Under the pieces are notes generated by a model, which had not been told where the DNA came from, ran no database searches, and saw only the letters and a list, made by a program, of their open reading frames with translations. Below, one piece after another: positions 17,334 through 24,885 of a DNA stretch of 64,000 bases. The stretch covers positions 13,104-77,103 of the forward strand of contig DCJQ01000035.1 of the NCBI GenBank assembly GCA_002319965.1. The letters run 5' to 3'. Numbering within the stretch: the first letter of the stretch is position 1; the number at the start of each line of letters is the position of its first letter. Position numbers and translations under genes: made by a program. Source of the DNA: Megasphaera sp. UBA1696. Its GTDB lineage: Bacteria > Bacillota > Negativicutes > Veillonellales > Megasphaeraceae.

Positions 17334-18689
17334 ATGGAAAACATCAATTTCGACAGTCTTAAACGGCGGAGAGATCTGCGCATTATTTTACCGGTCTTTC
17401 TCGTTTCGATTATTGCCTGCATCGACCGCGTCAATATTTCTTATGCCAAACTGACCATGACCCAGACTCTGGGCTGGCTGTCCCCTGAAGTATACGGTTT
17501 TGGTGCCGGTATCTTCTTTGCCGGTTACCTGCTGCTGGAAATCCCCGGTTCTCTCTTTGCCGCGAAATTTTCGGCATCGAAATGGATTGCCCGCATCATG
17601 TTTACCTGGGGCGCCGTCAGTCTCTGTATGGCCTTCGTTACGACGGAGTGGCAATTCTACCTCTGCCGCTTCCTCTTAGGCGCGTCAGAAGCCAGCCTCT
17701 ATCCGGTCATCTATTCTCTCCTATTCCCCCGCTGGTTCACAGCTGCTGAGCGGTCCCGGGCGACGTCTCTCATGCTGACCTCCCTGCTCCTTTCAACTAT
17801 CGTCGGTGCCCCCATCGCCGGCGTCCTCTTAGAGCATTCCTTCTTCGGCCTCTTAGGCTGGCAGGAACTGTTCATCCTTGAATCGATTCCGGCCCTCATC
17901 TTTGCCTTCTATTTCTTATTTGCCGTCAAGGATCGTCCGGACCAAGTCCATTGGCTGACAGACGCTGAAAAAGAATACCTGACGACCATGTATGAACAAG
18001 AACAGAGAGCCATGCAGCACGTGAAAAAGTATACCGTTCTTCAGGCCTTTACCGATGCTAAAGTCTTAAAACTCTGTTTCATCTACTTCCTTTGGGTCGT
18101 CGGTTTCTGGGGCTTTTACTTCTGGATGCCGACGGTCCTGAAAAATCTCTCCGGCTGGTCGACGTCCCTCATCGGCGGTGCCATCGCCATCCCCATGGCC
18201 GCGGCCCTCGTCGTCCAGTTAATCATCGGCCATACGGCAACGGTTACCGGCGATAAGGTATGGCACGTCTTCGCCGCCCTCACCGTCGGTGCCGTCGGAC
18301 TCGGCCTCTCGCCCTTTGCCCACAACATGGGCGTCGCTCTCTTTCTCATCTGCCTGTCCGCTATCGGCATCCACGCTTCCATGGGCGTCTGGTGGACCAT
18401 TCCGACGACCTTCCTCTCCGGTCCGGCCGCTGCCGGCTCCATCGCCCTCATCAACTCCTGCGGCAACCTGGGCGGCATGTTCGGCCCCAACATGATGGCC
18501 TGGGTCCAGGCTCAAACCGGCAGCTTCGCTATGGGCTACTATCTGATGGCCCTGTTCATGTTCAGCGCCGGCCTCTTAGTCCTGACCTTGAAATATAAGG
18601 TAAACGGCACCGTAAAAGAAGATGTACACCTCGACACGCGAACGAATCCGACACTGTACGCCGGCACCCAGCCTACCGTAAACCATTAA
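17334..18689 (+). CDS. MFS transporter, ACS (anion:cation symporter) type
   Basis: A 451-residue permease with about 12 membrane segments. The N-terminal RRDLRIILPVFLVSIIACIDRVNISYA and the region LSPEVYGFGAGIFFAGYLLLEIPGSL match the ACS family (tartrate, glucarate, hexuronate and related organic anions). GGAGGAATG lies before the ATG. It stands alone behind a T-box leader, so its expression should rise when a specific tRNA is uncharged. That is unusual for this family and suggests an amino acid or amino-acid precursor as substrate. The substrate itself is not identifiable here. Confidence 0.8.
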   Translation: MENINFDSLKRRRDLRIILPVFLVSIIACIDRVNISYAKLTMTQTLGWLSPEVYGFGAGIFFAGYLLLEIPGSLFAAKFSASKWIARIMFTWGAVSLCMAFVTTEWQFYLCRFLLGASEASLYPVIYSLLFPRWFTAAERSRATSLMLTSLLLSTIVGAPIAGVLLEHSFFGLLGWQELFILESIPALIFAFYFLFAVKDRPDQVHWLTDAEKEYLTTMYEQEQRAMQHVKKYTVLQAFTDAKVLKLCFIYFLWVVGFWGFYFWMPTVLKNLSGWSTSLIGGAIAIPMAAALVVQLIIGHTATVTGDKVWHVFAALTVGAVGLGLSPFAHNMGVALFLICLSAIGIHASMGVWWTIPTTFLSGPAAAGSIALINSCGNLGGMFGPNMMAWVQAQTGSFAMGYYLMALFMFSAGLLVLTLKYKVNGTVKEDVHLDTRTNPTLYAGTQPTVNH

Positions 18690-18697
18690 GATACGCA

Positions 18698-18746
18698 AAA
18701 ATCCCACGGCCTCTCATGACACCTGAAAGGCTGTGGGATTTTTTTT
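18698..18746. terminator. Bidirectional terminator
   Basis: Stem formed by ATCCCAC-G-GCCT (from 18701) and AGGC-T-GTGGGAT, T-run on the right and A-run on the left. It serves the MFS gene and the convergent ECF operon. Confidence 0.85.
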
Positions 18747-18783
18747 ATGACGGAAGGATGAAATTGTAAAGGAGACCGAGATT

Positions 18784-19359
18784 TTACGCCTTTGGCAGAA
18801 ATACCTTCAACGCTTCTCGGGCAAATATGGCGTACCCCTCGGCATTGGGATGAACGCCGTCCGCATAGAGATTTTTCCCGGATTTTTCTTCGCCATCCTG
18901 CAAAGCCTGATAAAAGTCGATAGCCGTGCAGCCCGTATTTGCGCTATAATCCAAAAGCCATTGACGGTAGCGGCGGAGGGTCTCATTGTGCCGATTCACA
19001 TCGCCGGCATCCTGCCAGCCATAGTAGGCACTTTCCGGTTTAGTCAAGGTCGGGATGCCGATATACACCAGTTCCTCCTGGGATTTTAACAGTGAAACTA
19101 AGGTTTTTATATTGCGGCAGACGGCGGAAAAGTCCTTATCGAGGAGGATATCGTTGGAGCCGCCCATGATGAAGAAGGCATCGTAGCCGACGAGGTCAAG
19201 CTGGTGCAGGCGAAAGACCATGCCGGCCGTCGTGTCGCCGCATTGTCCCCGGTTATCGATCTGAATCTTTCCGTCTGCAGCCACCAAGGTCGTCCACCGC
19301 TCTCCCGGAAGCACATCGTATCCATAGGTCAAACTGTCGCCTAAACAGAGGATTTTCAT
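18784..19359 (-). CDS. SGNH/GDSL-type esterase
   Basis: A 191-residue cytoplasmic SGNH hydrolase. Block I is GDSLTYG (Ser nucleophile ~8), block II Gly in NRGQCGDTT, block III GGSND, and block V DGVHPN (Asp and His). No signal peptide is present. The ATG overlaps the stop of the upstream S-component/ATPase gene as ATGA, so translation is coupled and it belongs to the T-box operon. Its substrate and its link to transport are unknown. Confidence 0.85.
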   Translation of the reverse strand: MKILCLGDSLTYGYDVLPGERWTTLVAADGKIQIDNRGQCGDTTAGMVFRLHQLDLVGYDAFFIMGGSNDILLDKDFSAVCRNIKTLVSLLKSQEELVYIGIPTLTKPESAYYGWQDAGDVNRHNETLRRYRQWLLDYSANTGCTAIDFYQALQDGEEKSGKNLYADGVHPNAEGYAIFAREALKVFLPKA

Positions 19360-20831
19360 GACCGGATCCCCTTTTGAACGGCGGCTACGGCCGTTTCTGC
19401 CGAAAGCCATGGCGCATCGAAACGGCAGCCGGCTTTTTCAAGATCCATCTGGCAGGCAAACATCTTGGGAATGGCACTGGCATAAATATCATGATCGTAC
19501 ATATAGCGCAGCGTCGTTTCGACATCAGCGTCGCTGAGGATATGGCCGTGGTCGATGAGAACCAATCGGTTGGCATAAGGCAGGGCCGCTTCCAGCGTAT
19601 GTTCGACGACGACGATCGTGTGGCCATAGGTTACATTCAAATCGTGAATCAATTCATAGAACTCGTGGGTCCCTTCCGGATCCAAGGCCGACGTCGGTTC
19701 ATCAAAGACCAGGATGTCGGGGTTAGTCGCCAAGACGTCGGCAATGACCAGACGCTGACGCTGGCCGCCGGACAACTTGGTCAAGGGACGCTGGCGATAA
19801 GGCAACATGTGGACTTTTTCCAGTGCTTCCGTGACAGCCTGATCGATTTTATCCGGAGCAACGCCTTGGTTTTCCAGGCTGAAGGCGATTTCTTCTTCAA
19901 CGGTCATGGCGACCAACTGGCTGTCGTAATCATCGAGCATGGCGCCGACGCGGGCTGCGAGTTTCGAAATCGTCGTCTGCGTCGTCGCCTGGCCGTTGAC
20001 ATAGACCATGCCTTTCATGACGCCGCCGAAATAATGCGGAATGGCACCGGTCATGGCCATGCACAGCGAGCTCTTACCGCTGCCGCTTTCACCGGTAATG
20101 ACCAAAAAGTCGCCTTCGCGGACCGTCAGATTGACATCATCGAGGACCGGCGTCTTCTGTTTATTATAGATATAAGAAAGGTGTTCCATGGAAATGAGGC
20201 CTTCTTGAGCGGGCTTCAAGTCGTACATGCTGTGATCGGAGGCCACTTCCTGTTCTTCAAGAGAATCGAGGATGCCTCGCGATACGAAGAGGCGCAGAGC
20301 CGGAAAATACATAATCGGCGTGACGATGGCATTCAAGGCGCCAATGACGACGACCAATGGCAGCATGGCCGTAAAATAGACGACGTTCGGAAGGTCCATG
20401 ACGAATTTCAAAATAGTGACAAAGGCGCCGCCGCTCATGCAGGTAGCGGCAAACCCGGTCAGGACGGGCAGGCAGGAATGGCCCTTCACTTTGATGAAGG
20501 CCAAGTTCTTGACGATAAAGGCGCAGGTAAGGGCCCCGACGGGTTCACTGATAAGGTTGCCGTAGGGAAAGCCCGACTTCGACGTCAGAACGTTGACCAA
20601 AGCTGCAACGAGACCGATGCCGAGAGCCTGTTTATAACTGGGCTTGGTGAGGCAAATGGCGACGCAGTAGGTAGCAATCGTCCAGTTCGGCGTGACGCCG
20701 CCGACGCTTGGCGATACGAGGTGCAAGATCGTGCCGATGGCCAGCATCAGCGTCGTAATGGTAATCCAGCGGAACTGACCGCCCTGACGGTGATGAAATT
20801 CTAATTTAGAAATATCTGCTACTTGTTTCAT
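19356..20831 (-). CDS. ECF transporter: TrpP-like S-component fused to an EcfA-type ATPase
   Basis: A 491-residue fusion. Residues ~20-200 are hydrophobic and resemble the TrpP tryptophan S-component: LMLAIGTILHLVSPSVGG, then FPYGNLISEPVGAL. Residues ~220-470 form an ABC ATPase with Walker A GESGSGKSS, signature LSGGQRQRL, Walker B DILVFDEPTSALD and switch His in VVVEHTLEAA. In ECF transporters the S-component binds the substrate and normally is a separate protein. Upstream genes give a second ATPase and EcfT, so the operon encodes a complete transporter. The leader T-box has a Trp specifier, so tryptophan is the predicted substrate. GGAGGGG precedes the ATG. Confidence 0.85.
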   Translation of the reverse strand: MKQVADISKLEFHHRQGGQFRWITITTLMLAIGTILHLVSPSVGGVTPNWTIATYCVAICLTKPSYKQALGIGLVAALVNVLTSKSGFPYGNLISEPVGALTCAFIVKNLAFIKVKGHSCLPVLTGFAATCMSGGAFVTILKFVMDLPNVVYFTAMLPLVVVIGALNAIVTPIMYFPALRLFVSRGILDSLEEQEVASDHSMYDLKPAQEGLISMEHLSYIYNKQKTPVLDDVNLTVREGDFLVITGESGSGKSSLCMAMTGAIPHYFGGVMKGMVYVNGQATTQTTISKLAARVGAMLDDYDSQLVAMTVEEEIAFSLENQGVAPDKIDQAVTEALEKVHMLPYRQRPLTKLSGGQRQRLVIADVLATNPDILVFDEPTSALDPEGTHEFYELIHDLNVTYGHTIVVVEHTLEAALPYANRLVLIDHGHILSDADVETTLRYMYDHDIYASAIPKMFACQMDLEKAGCRFDAPWLSAETAVAAVQKGIRS

Positions 20832-20843
20832 CGAGTTCCCCTC

Positions 20844-21530
20844 CTATACCAGTCCCTGCATCCGCAAATAAACGATACCGCAGCTCAAGGCCAACATGAC
20901 AAAAATAACGATGTAATCGCGCCCTTTTGGCTGAACGTTGCTCATAAAACTGTGTTCATGACTGCCAAATCCGCGCAGTTCCAAACTGAGGGCCATCGTT
21001 TCCGACCGGCCTAAGGATTTAAGCATGAGCGGCTGGACGACACTCATGTAGTTGATGACTTTCTTAAAGATATTGCCCTTTGTCGAAAGGCCCCGGCAGG
21101 CCTGGGCTTCCTGAACGGCCTGACTTTCCGCGATGAAGTCCGGCACGAAGCGCAAGGCTGCCGTAAACATGAAGGCGTATTCATAAGGGATCTTAATCTG
21201 CTTGACCAAGGCTGCCGTCAAATCCTGCAGGCGCGTCGTCGTCAGCAAGATGATGAAAACGATGGTCATGGCCAGCATGCGAAGGCCCGTAACGTAAGCC
21301 GATTCCATAGATCCCCCGCCGAGGAGTTGGACGACCGCCAAGAAGACGGCGAAAATGATCAGGCTGAATACGGCCTTGATATTGCGTGATAAGTTGCCGC
21401 ACAGGCCTAAGAGAATGAGTTCAATAACGACCAACCCGACTAAAGGAAGGGGCGTATGCATGACCAGAGCCCAGAAAGAAAAGGCAAAGGTACCGATTAA
21501 TTTCGTAACGGGAACAAATTTTTTCATCAT
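20844..21530 (-). CDS. ECF transporter transmembrane coupling protein EcfT
   Basis: A 228-residue membrane protein with about five segments. The cytoplasmic coupling helices carry the two Arg-Gly motifs typical of EcfT: EAQACRGL (~145) and SLELRGFG (~185), which contact the ATPases. Its start overlaps the stop of the upstream ATPase gene (ATGA). It would transmit ATPase motion to the TrpP-like S-domain encoded next. Confidence 0.88.
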   Translation of the reverse strand: MMKKFVPVTKLIGTFAFSFWALVMHTPLPLVGLVVIELILLGLCGNLSRNIKAVFSLIIFAVFLAVVQLLGGGSMESAYVTGLRMLAMTIVFIILLTTTRLQDLTAALVKQIKIPYEYAFMFTAALRFVPDFIAESQAVQEAQACRGLSTKGNIFKKVINYMSVVQPLMLKSLGRSETMALSLELRGFGSHEHSFMSNVQPKGRDYIVIFVMLALSCGIVYLRMQGLV

Positions 21531-22342
21531 TGTTTCGTACCTCCTATTCTTTCCAGCATGGCTGCCGTAAATTCTTTCATCGATTTACAATAAGGAAAAT
21601 CCGGTGCCGCCATGGACAAGGCGACGGCGTCGGGCCGACTCAGGCCCAAGTCATATAGGTCAGGGCGTTTCGTAAACAGTTCTTCCGGCGTCCCGTCAAA
21701 GGCCTTAGTGTGGTTGCCGATGACGATGACCCGTTGACAGTATTCTGCAAAAATATCCATGTCATGACTGATGATGAGGATGGTCATGCCCTTTTGATGA
21801 AGTTCGCTCAAAAGTTCCATGAGCTGCTCCTTATCTTCGCTGTCCTGACCACTCGTCGGTTCGTCGAGGATGAGATACTGAGTATGCATGGCGATGGCCG
21901 AGGCGATGGCAACCCGCTGTTTTTCACCGCGATTGAGGTTGGGCGGATACGATTCGGCAAGGTCCGTTAACTGCGTCGCCTTCAAGGCTTCCTCGACGGC
22001 TTCTTGTATCTCGGCCTCACTCATGCCCAACTGCTTCGGTCCATAGGCCACTTCTTCCCGGACCGTCGGCCGAAACATCTGCCTTTCCGGCCGCTGGAAT
22101 ACGTAGCCGATAAAATGGCTGCGAACAGAGGCATCGTCGCCGTTTATGACCTTTCCGTTATATACGATTTCTCCGGATACGGGCTTTTCCAGGCCCATGA
22201 GCAGGCGGGTCACCGTCGTCTTCCCGCAGCCGTTGCGGCCGCCGAGGCCGATGAACTCACCTTCACCGATTTTCACATTCACACGCTCCAATACGGGAAC
22301 ACCGCTACCGTAATTGAAACTGACATCCTTCATTTCCAGCAT
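21527..22342 (-). CDS. ECF transporter ATPase (EcfA type)
   Basis: A 271-residue ABC ATPase: Walker A GRNGCGKT, Q-loop FQRPERQMF (a typical EcfA Q-motif), signature NRGEKQRVA, Walker B YLILDEPTSGQD, and switch His in ISHDMDIF. The signature LNRGEKQ departs from LSGGQ. The start MLEMKDVSFNYG at 22342 has AAGGAGAG upstream; the longer frame would run through the T-box terminator. It is the first gene after the leader and pairs with the ATPase domain fused to the S-component as the second half of the dimer. Confidence 0.88.
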   Translation of the reverse strand: MLEMKDVSFNYGSGVPVLERVNVKIGEGEFIGLGGRNGCGKTTVTRLLMGLEKPVSGEIVYNGKVINGDDASVRSHFIGYVFQRPERQMFRPTVREEVAYGPKQLGMSEAEIQEAVEEALKATQLTDLAESYPPNLNRGEKQRVAIASAIAMHTQYLILDEPTSGQDSEDKEQLMELLSELHQKGMTILIISHDMDIFAEYCQRVIVIGNHTKAFDGTPEELFTKRPDLYDLGLSRPDAVALSMAAPDFPYCKSMKEFTAAMLERIGGTKQ

Positions 22343-22371
22343 CTCTATCTCTCCTTCTATTTGATGACAAC

Positions 22372-22650
22372 AAAAAAACCTTCCATCCCTACAAAGGGAC
22401 GAAAGGTTCAGCTTCTTCCGCGGTACCACCCAAATTGACTCAGTGAGTCCAGCTCTACATGTACGGCCTCACGGCGATACACGTTTCTTTGATAGCGGTG
22501 GAAATACACCGTCGCACCCTACTGGTCACCGTTCAGGCCGCATCTCCCGAATCCATTCTATCCGCCGGTCTGCGCCGAACTTTCACTGCCATCGGCTCGC
22601 TGTAGCTGCCACAATCGGATATACTCGTTTCGTTCATCGACAACATTTAT
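22372..22650 (-). promoter_or_regulatory. Tryptophan T-box leader
   Basis: Minus strand. Stem I: 5' side CGAA-ACGAGTA-TATCCG, 3' side CGGATA-GAATGGA-TTCG, so the helices on both sides of the specifier loop pair exactly and the specifier is TGG (22553-22555), Trp. The antiterminator sequence GGGTGGTACCGCGG is at 22418-22431, and a terminator stem (22378-22411) with T-run precedes the ATPase gene. Uncharged tRNA-Trp should switch on the ECF operon. The TGGT bulge would need a G-U pair if the tRNA has a G discriminator. Confidence 0.93.
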
Positions 22651-22662
22651 GATTTGCTTTAG

Positions 22663-22691
22663 ATTATATAATGGCAATGGACTCTTGTCAA
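22663..22691 (-). promoter_or_regulatory. Consensus promoter of the Trp ECF operon
   Basis: Minus strand TTGACA (22686-22691), 17 bp spacer, TATAAT (22663-22668): a perfect sigma-A/70 consensus just upstream of the T-box. Confidence 0.9.
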
Positions 22692-22785
22692 GATAGAAGA
22701 ACCTCAAAACAGGTTTCCTATTTAAAAGATAATTTTTTCGCACCGTATTATTTTAAATTGACACCGATTATCGAGTATTTTCATA

Positions 22786-22813
22786 TTGACAAATTGCCCA
22801 TTCATGGTAAACT
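22786..22813 (+). promoter_or_regulatory. Promoter of the metQ transcript
   Basis: TTGACA (22786-22791), 16 bp spacer, TAAACT (22808-22813), upstream of the SAM riboswitch. Confidence 0.75.
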
Positions 22814-22837
22814 ATTACACAAGACAATTGAAACGAC

Positions 22838-22973
22838 ATTTATCCAGAGCGGCGGAGGGACTGGCCCTATGAAGCCCGGCAACCGATAACACGGTGCTAA
22901 TTCCTGCGGAAACTATTCCGAGAGATAAAGAACCAAGACCAAGCCTCTTTCTCTTTCGGGAAGAGGCTTTTTT
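22838..22973 (+). promoter_or_regulatory. SAM-I (S-box) riboswitch and terminator
   Basis: The aptamer core has the conserved TATCCAGAGCGGCGGAGGGA, CTGGCCCTATGAAGCCCGGCAACC-type elements (22850-22883), GGTGCTAATTCC (22893-22904), and closing GAGATAAAG. A terminator follows (AAGCCTCTTTC with GGGAAGAGGCTT, T-run to 22973). S-adenosylmethionine should terminate transcription ahead of metQ. Confidence 0.96.
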
Positions 22974-23030
22974 CATGGATAATGGCGAAGCAAAAAGGTC
23001 TGACTATTCTATTAACAGGAGGCATAACTC

Positions 23031-23861
23031 ATGAAAAACTTCAAAAAACTTTCCATTCTCGCCGCTGCGGCCCTGATGGCTGTAGCATTCTTAGCCGCCG
23101 GCTGCGGCAGCGATTCCCAGACGACGGCTTCGTCCGACAAGAAGGTCACCGTCACCGTCGGCGCGACCCCCGTTCCGCACGCTGAAATCCTCAACGAAAT
23201 CAAACCGCTCTTGGCCAAAGAAGGGGTCGACCTCAAGGTCGTCGAATTCACGGACTACGTCAAACCGAACCTGGCTTTGAATGATAAAGAACTGGATGCC
23301 AACTTCTTCCAGCACACGCCGTACCTCGATAAATTCGACAGCGAACACGGCACCAAATTAAAAGCCATCGCCAAAATCCATGTTGAACCCATGGGCATTT
23401 ACTCCCGCAAAATCAAAGATTTGAAAGATCTTGCAAACGGCGCGAAAGTCGCCATCCCCAATGACCCGACCAACGGCGGCCGCGCCCTCCTCATTCTCCA
23501 GAGCGCCGGTCTCATCACCCTTAAAGACGGCGGCAACATCACCTCCACCGTCCAGGATGTCGTAAAGAACGATAAAAACCTCCAGTTCGTCGAACTCGAA
23601 GCTGCTCAGATTCCCCGCTCCATCGACGACGTCGACATCGCCCTCATCAACACCAACTTCGCGATGGAAGCCGGCTTGAATCCTTTGAAAGACGCTCTCT
23701 TCCTGGAACCGAAGGATTCGCCCTATGCGAACGTCCTCGTCGTTCGTGACGGCGACGAAAACCGTCCGGAAATCCAGAAACTCGTCAAAGCCCTCCAGTC
23801 TCCGGAAGTCAAGAAATTCATCGAAGACAAGTACCAAGGCGCTATCTTACCGAGTTTCTAA
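23031..23861 (+). CDS. metQ: MetQ-type D-/L-methionine-binding lipoprotein
   Basis: A 276-residue ABC transporter substrate-binding lipoprotein. A signal sequence ends in the lipobox LAAGC (Cys25). The mature part starts with KVTVTVGATPVPHAEIL and has DANFFQHTPYLDKF and IPNDPTNGGRALLILQ, typical of NlpA/MetQ. Control by a SAM-I riboswitch supports methionine as ligand. The usual partners metN and metI are not adjacent, so they must be elsewhere or the protein serves another permease. AGGAGG precedes the ATG. Confidence 0.92.
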   Translation: MKNFKKLSILAAAALMAVAFLAAGCGSDSQTTASSDKKVTVTVGATPVPHAEILNEIKPLLAKEGVDLKVVEFTDYVKPNLALNDKELDANFFQHTPYLDKFDSEHGTKLKAIAKIHVEPMGIYSRKIKDLKDLANGAKVAIPNDPTNGGRALLILQSAGLITLKDGGNITSTVQDVVKNDKNLQFVELEAAQIPRSIDDVDIALINTNFAMEAGLNPLKDALFLEPKDSPYANVLVVRDGDENRPEIQKLVKALQSPEVKKFIEDKYQGAILPSF

Positions 23862-23906
23862 TAGACAGGCAACAAAATCTTCAATATAATAAAGATATAG
23901 AAAAGA

Positions 23907-23935
23907 GGCTGCCTCTATGTAGGCAGCCCTTTATC
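23907..23935 (+). terminator. Probable terminator after metQ
   Basis: Stem GGCTGCCT/AGGCAGCC (23907-23914 with 23921-23928) followed by an interrupted T-rich tract. Confidence 0.6.
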
Positions 23936-23964
23936 TTCTTATGATCTGAGGGGGAAATTGATGT

Positions 23965-24819
23965 ATGCATACTCATGAGCTTTTTGCCAAGAAGACGGTC
24001 TTTTCGTTCGAAGTTTTCCCGCCAAAGCGAGATACGCCCATCGAAACCGTCTACCCGACGCTCGATGAACTGAGCAAGATCCGGCCGGACTTCATCAGCG
24101 TGACCTGCGGAGCCGGCGGCAACGGCGGCAACCGCACGACGGAAGTCGCAACATATATAAAAAACCTGGGCTGCGAAACCGTAGCCCATATGCCCTGCAT
24201 TTACCTTACCGAAGAAGAGGCGCTCAAAACATTGCAGGAGTTGAAGGATCGAGGCATCGAAAACATCTTAGCCCTTCGCGGCGACGAAACTCCGGGAAGA
24301 GAACGAACTCACCGCTTCGAACACGCCAGCGACCTCATCGCCTTCATCAAAGAAAAGGCTCCGGAGTTCAACATCATCGGTGCCTGCTATCCCGAAGGCC
24401 ATGCTGAAGCCAAGACCGTCGCCGCCGACATCCGCAACTTAAAGACCAAAGTCGATGCCGGGGCCAGCGAACTGATTTCCCAGATGTTTTTTGACAATGC
24501 CGTATTTTACCGCTTCCTCGAGCGCTGTGAAATCGCCGGCATCAAGGTTCCCATCGAAGCCGGCATCATGCCCGTCACCAATAAGCGCCAAATCGAAAAT
24601 ATGATTGCCATGTGCGGCGCCACCCTGCCCATCAAATTCCAGCGGGCCATTGCCAAATACGGCGATAAACCGGATGCCATGTACGATATCGGCATCACCT
24701 ATGCCATCGACCAAATCGCTGACCTTCTGGCCAACGGCGTCGACGGTATCCACGTCTACACCATGAACAATCCCGACATCGCCAAACGGATTGCCGAAGC
24801 CGTCAAAAACCTGTTATAA
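23965..24819 (+). CDS. metF: Methylenetetrahydrofolate reductase
   Basis: A 284-residue FAD-dependent TIM-barrel enzyme reducing 5,10-methylene-THF to 5-methyl-THF for methionine synthesis. Motifs are FSFEVFPPK (catalytic Glu), DFISVTCGAGG, ILALRGDET, and ISQMFFDNAVFYRF. The ATG at 23965 fits the family; an ATG 4 nt earlier is out of frame. GAGGGGG lies upstream. It follows metQ after a weak terminator, so the SAM riboswitch may control it in part by read-through. Confidence 0.93.
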   Translation: MHTHELFAKKTVFSFEVFPPKRDTPIETVYPTLDELSKIRPDFISVTCGAGGNGGNRTTEVATYIKNLGCETVAHMPCIYLTEEEALKTLQELKDRGIENILALRGDETPGRERTHRFEHASDLIAFIKEKAPEFNIIGACYPEGHAEAKTVAADIRNLKTKVDAGASELISQMFFDNAVFYRFLERCEIAGIKVPIEAGIMPVTNKRQIENMIAMCGATLPIKFQRAIAKYGDKPDAMYDIGITYAIDQIADLLANGVDGIHVYTMNNPDIAKRIAEAVKNLL

Positions 24820-24830
24820 GCTACTCAATC

Positions 24831-24874
24831 AAAAACACGATTTCTCCCGCTTAAGGAAGAAATCGTGTTTTTTT
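24831..24874. terminator. Bidirectional terminator
   Basis: Stem AACACGATTTCT/AGAAATCGTGTT with an A-run on the left and T-run on the right, between metF and the convergent ornithine decarboxylase gene. Confidence 0.9.
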
Positions 24875-24885
24875 CATGTACAAGC

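Noticed and set aside
19374..20804. Plus-strand frame of 476 codons opposite the S-component/ATPase fusion
   Set aside because: Antisense shadow; the minus-strand frame has complete ABC motifs and operon coupling.
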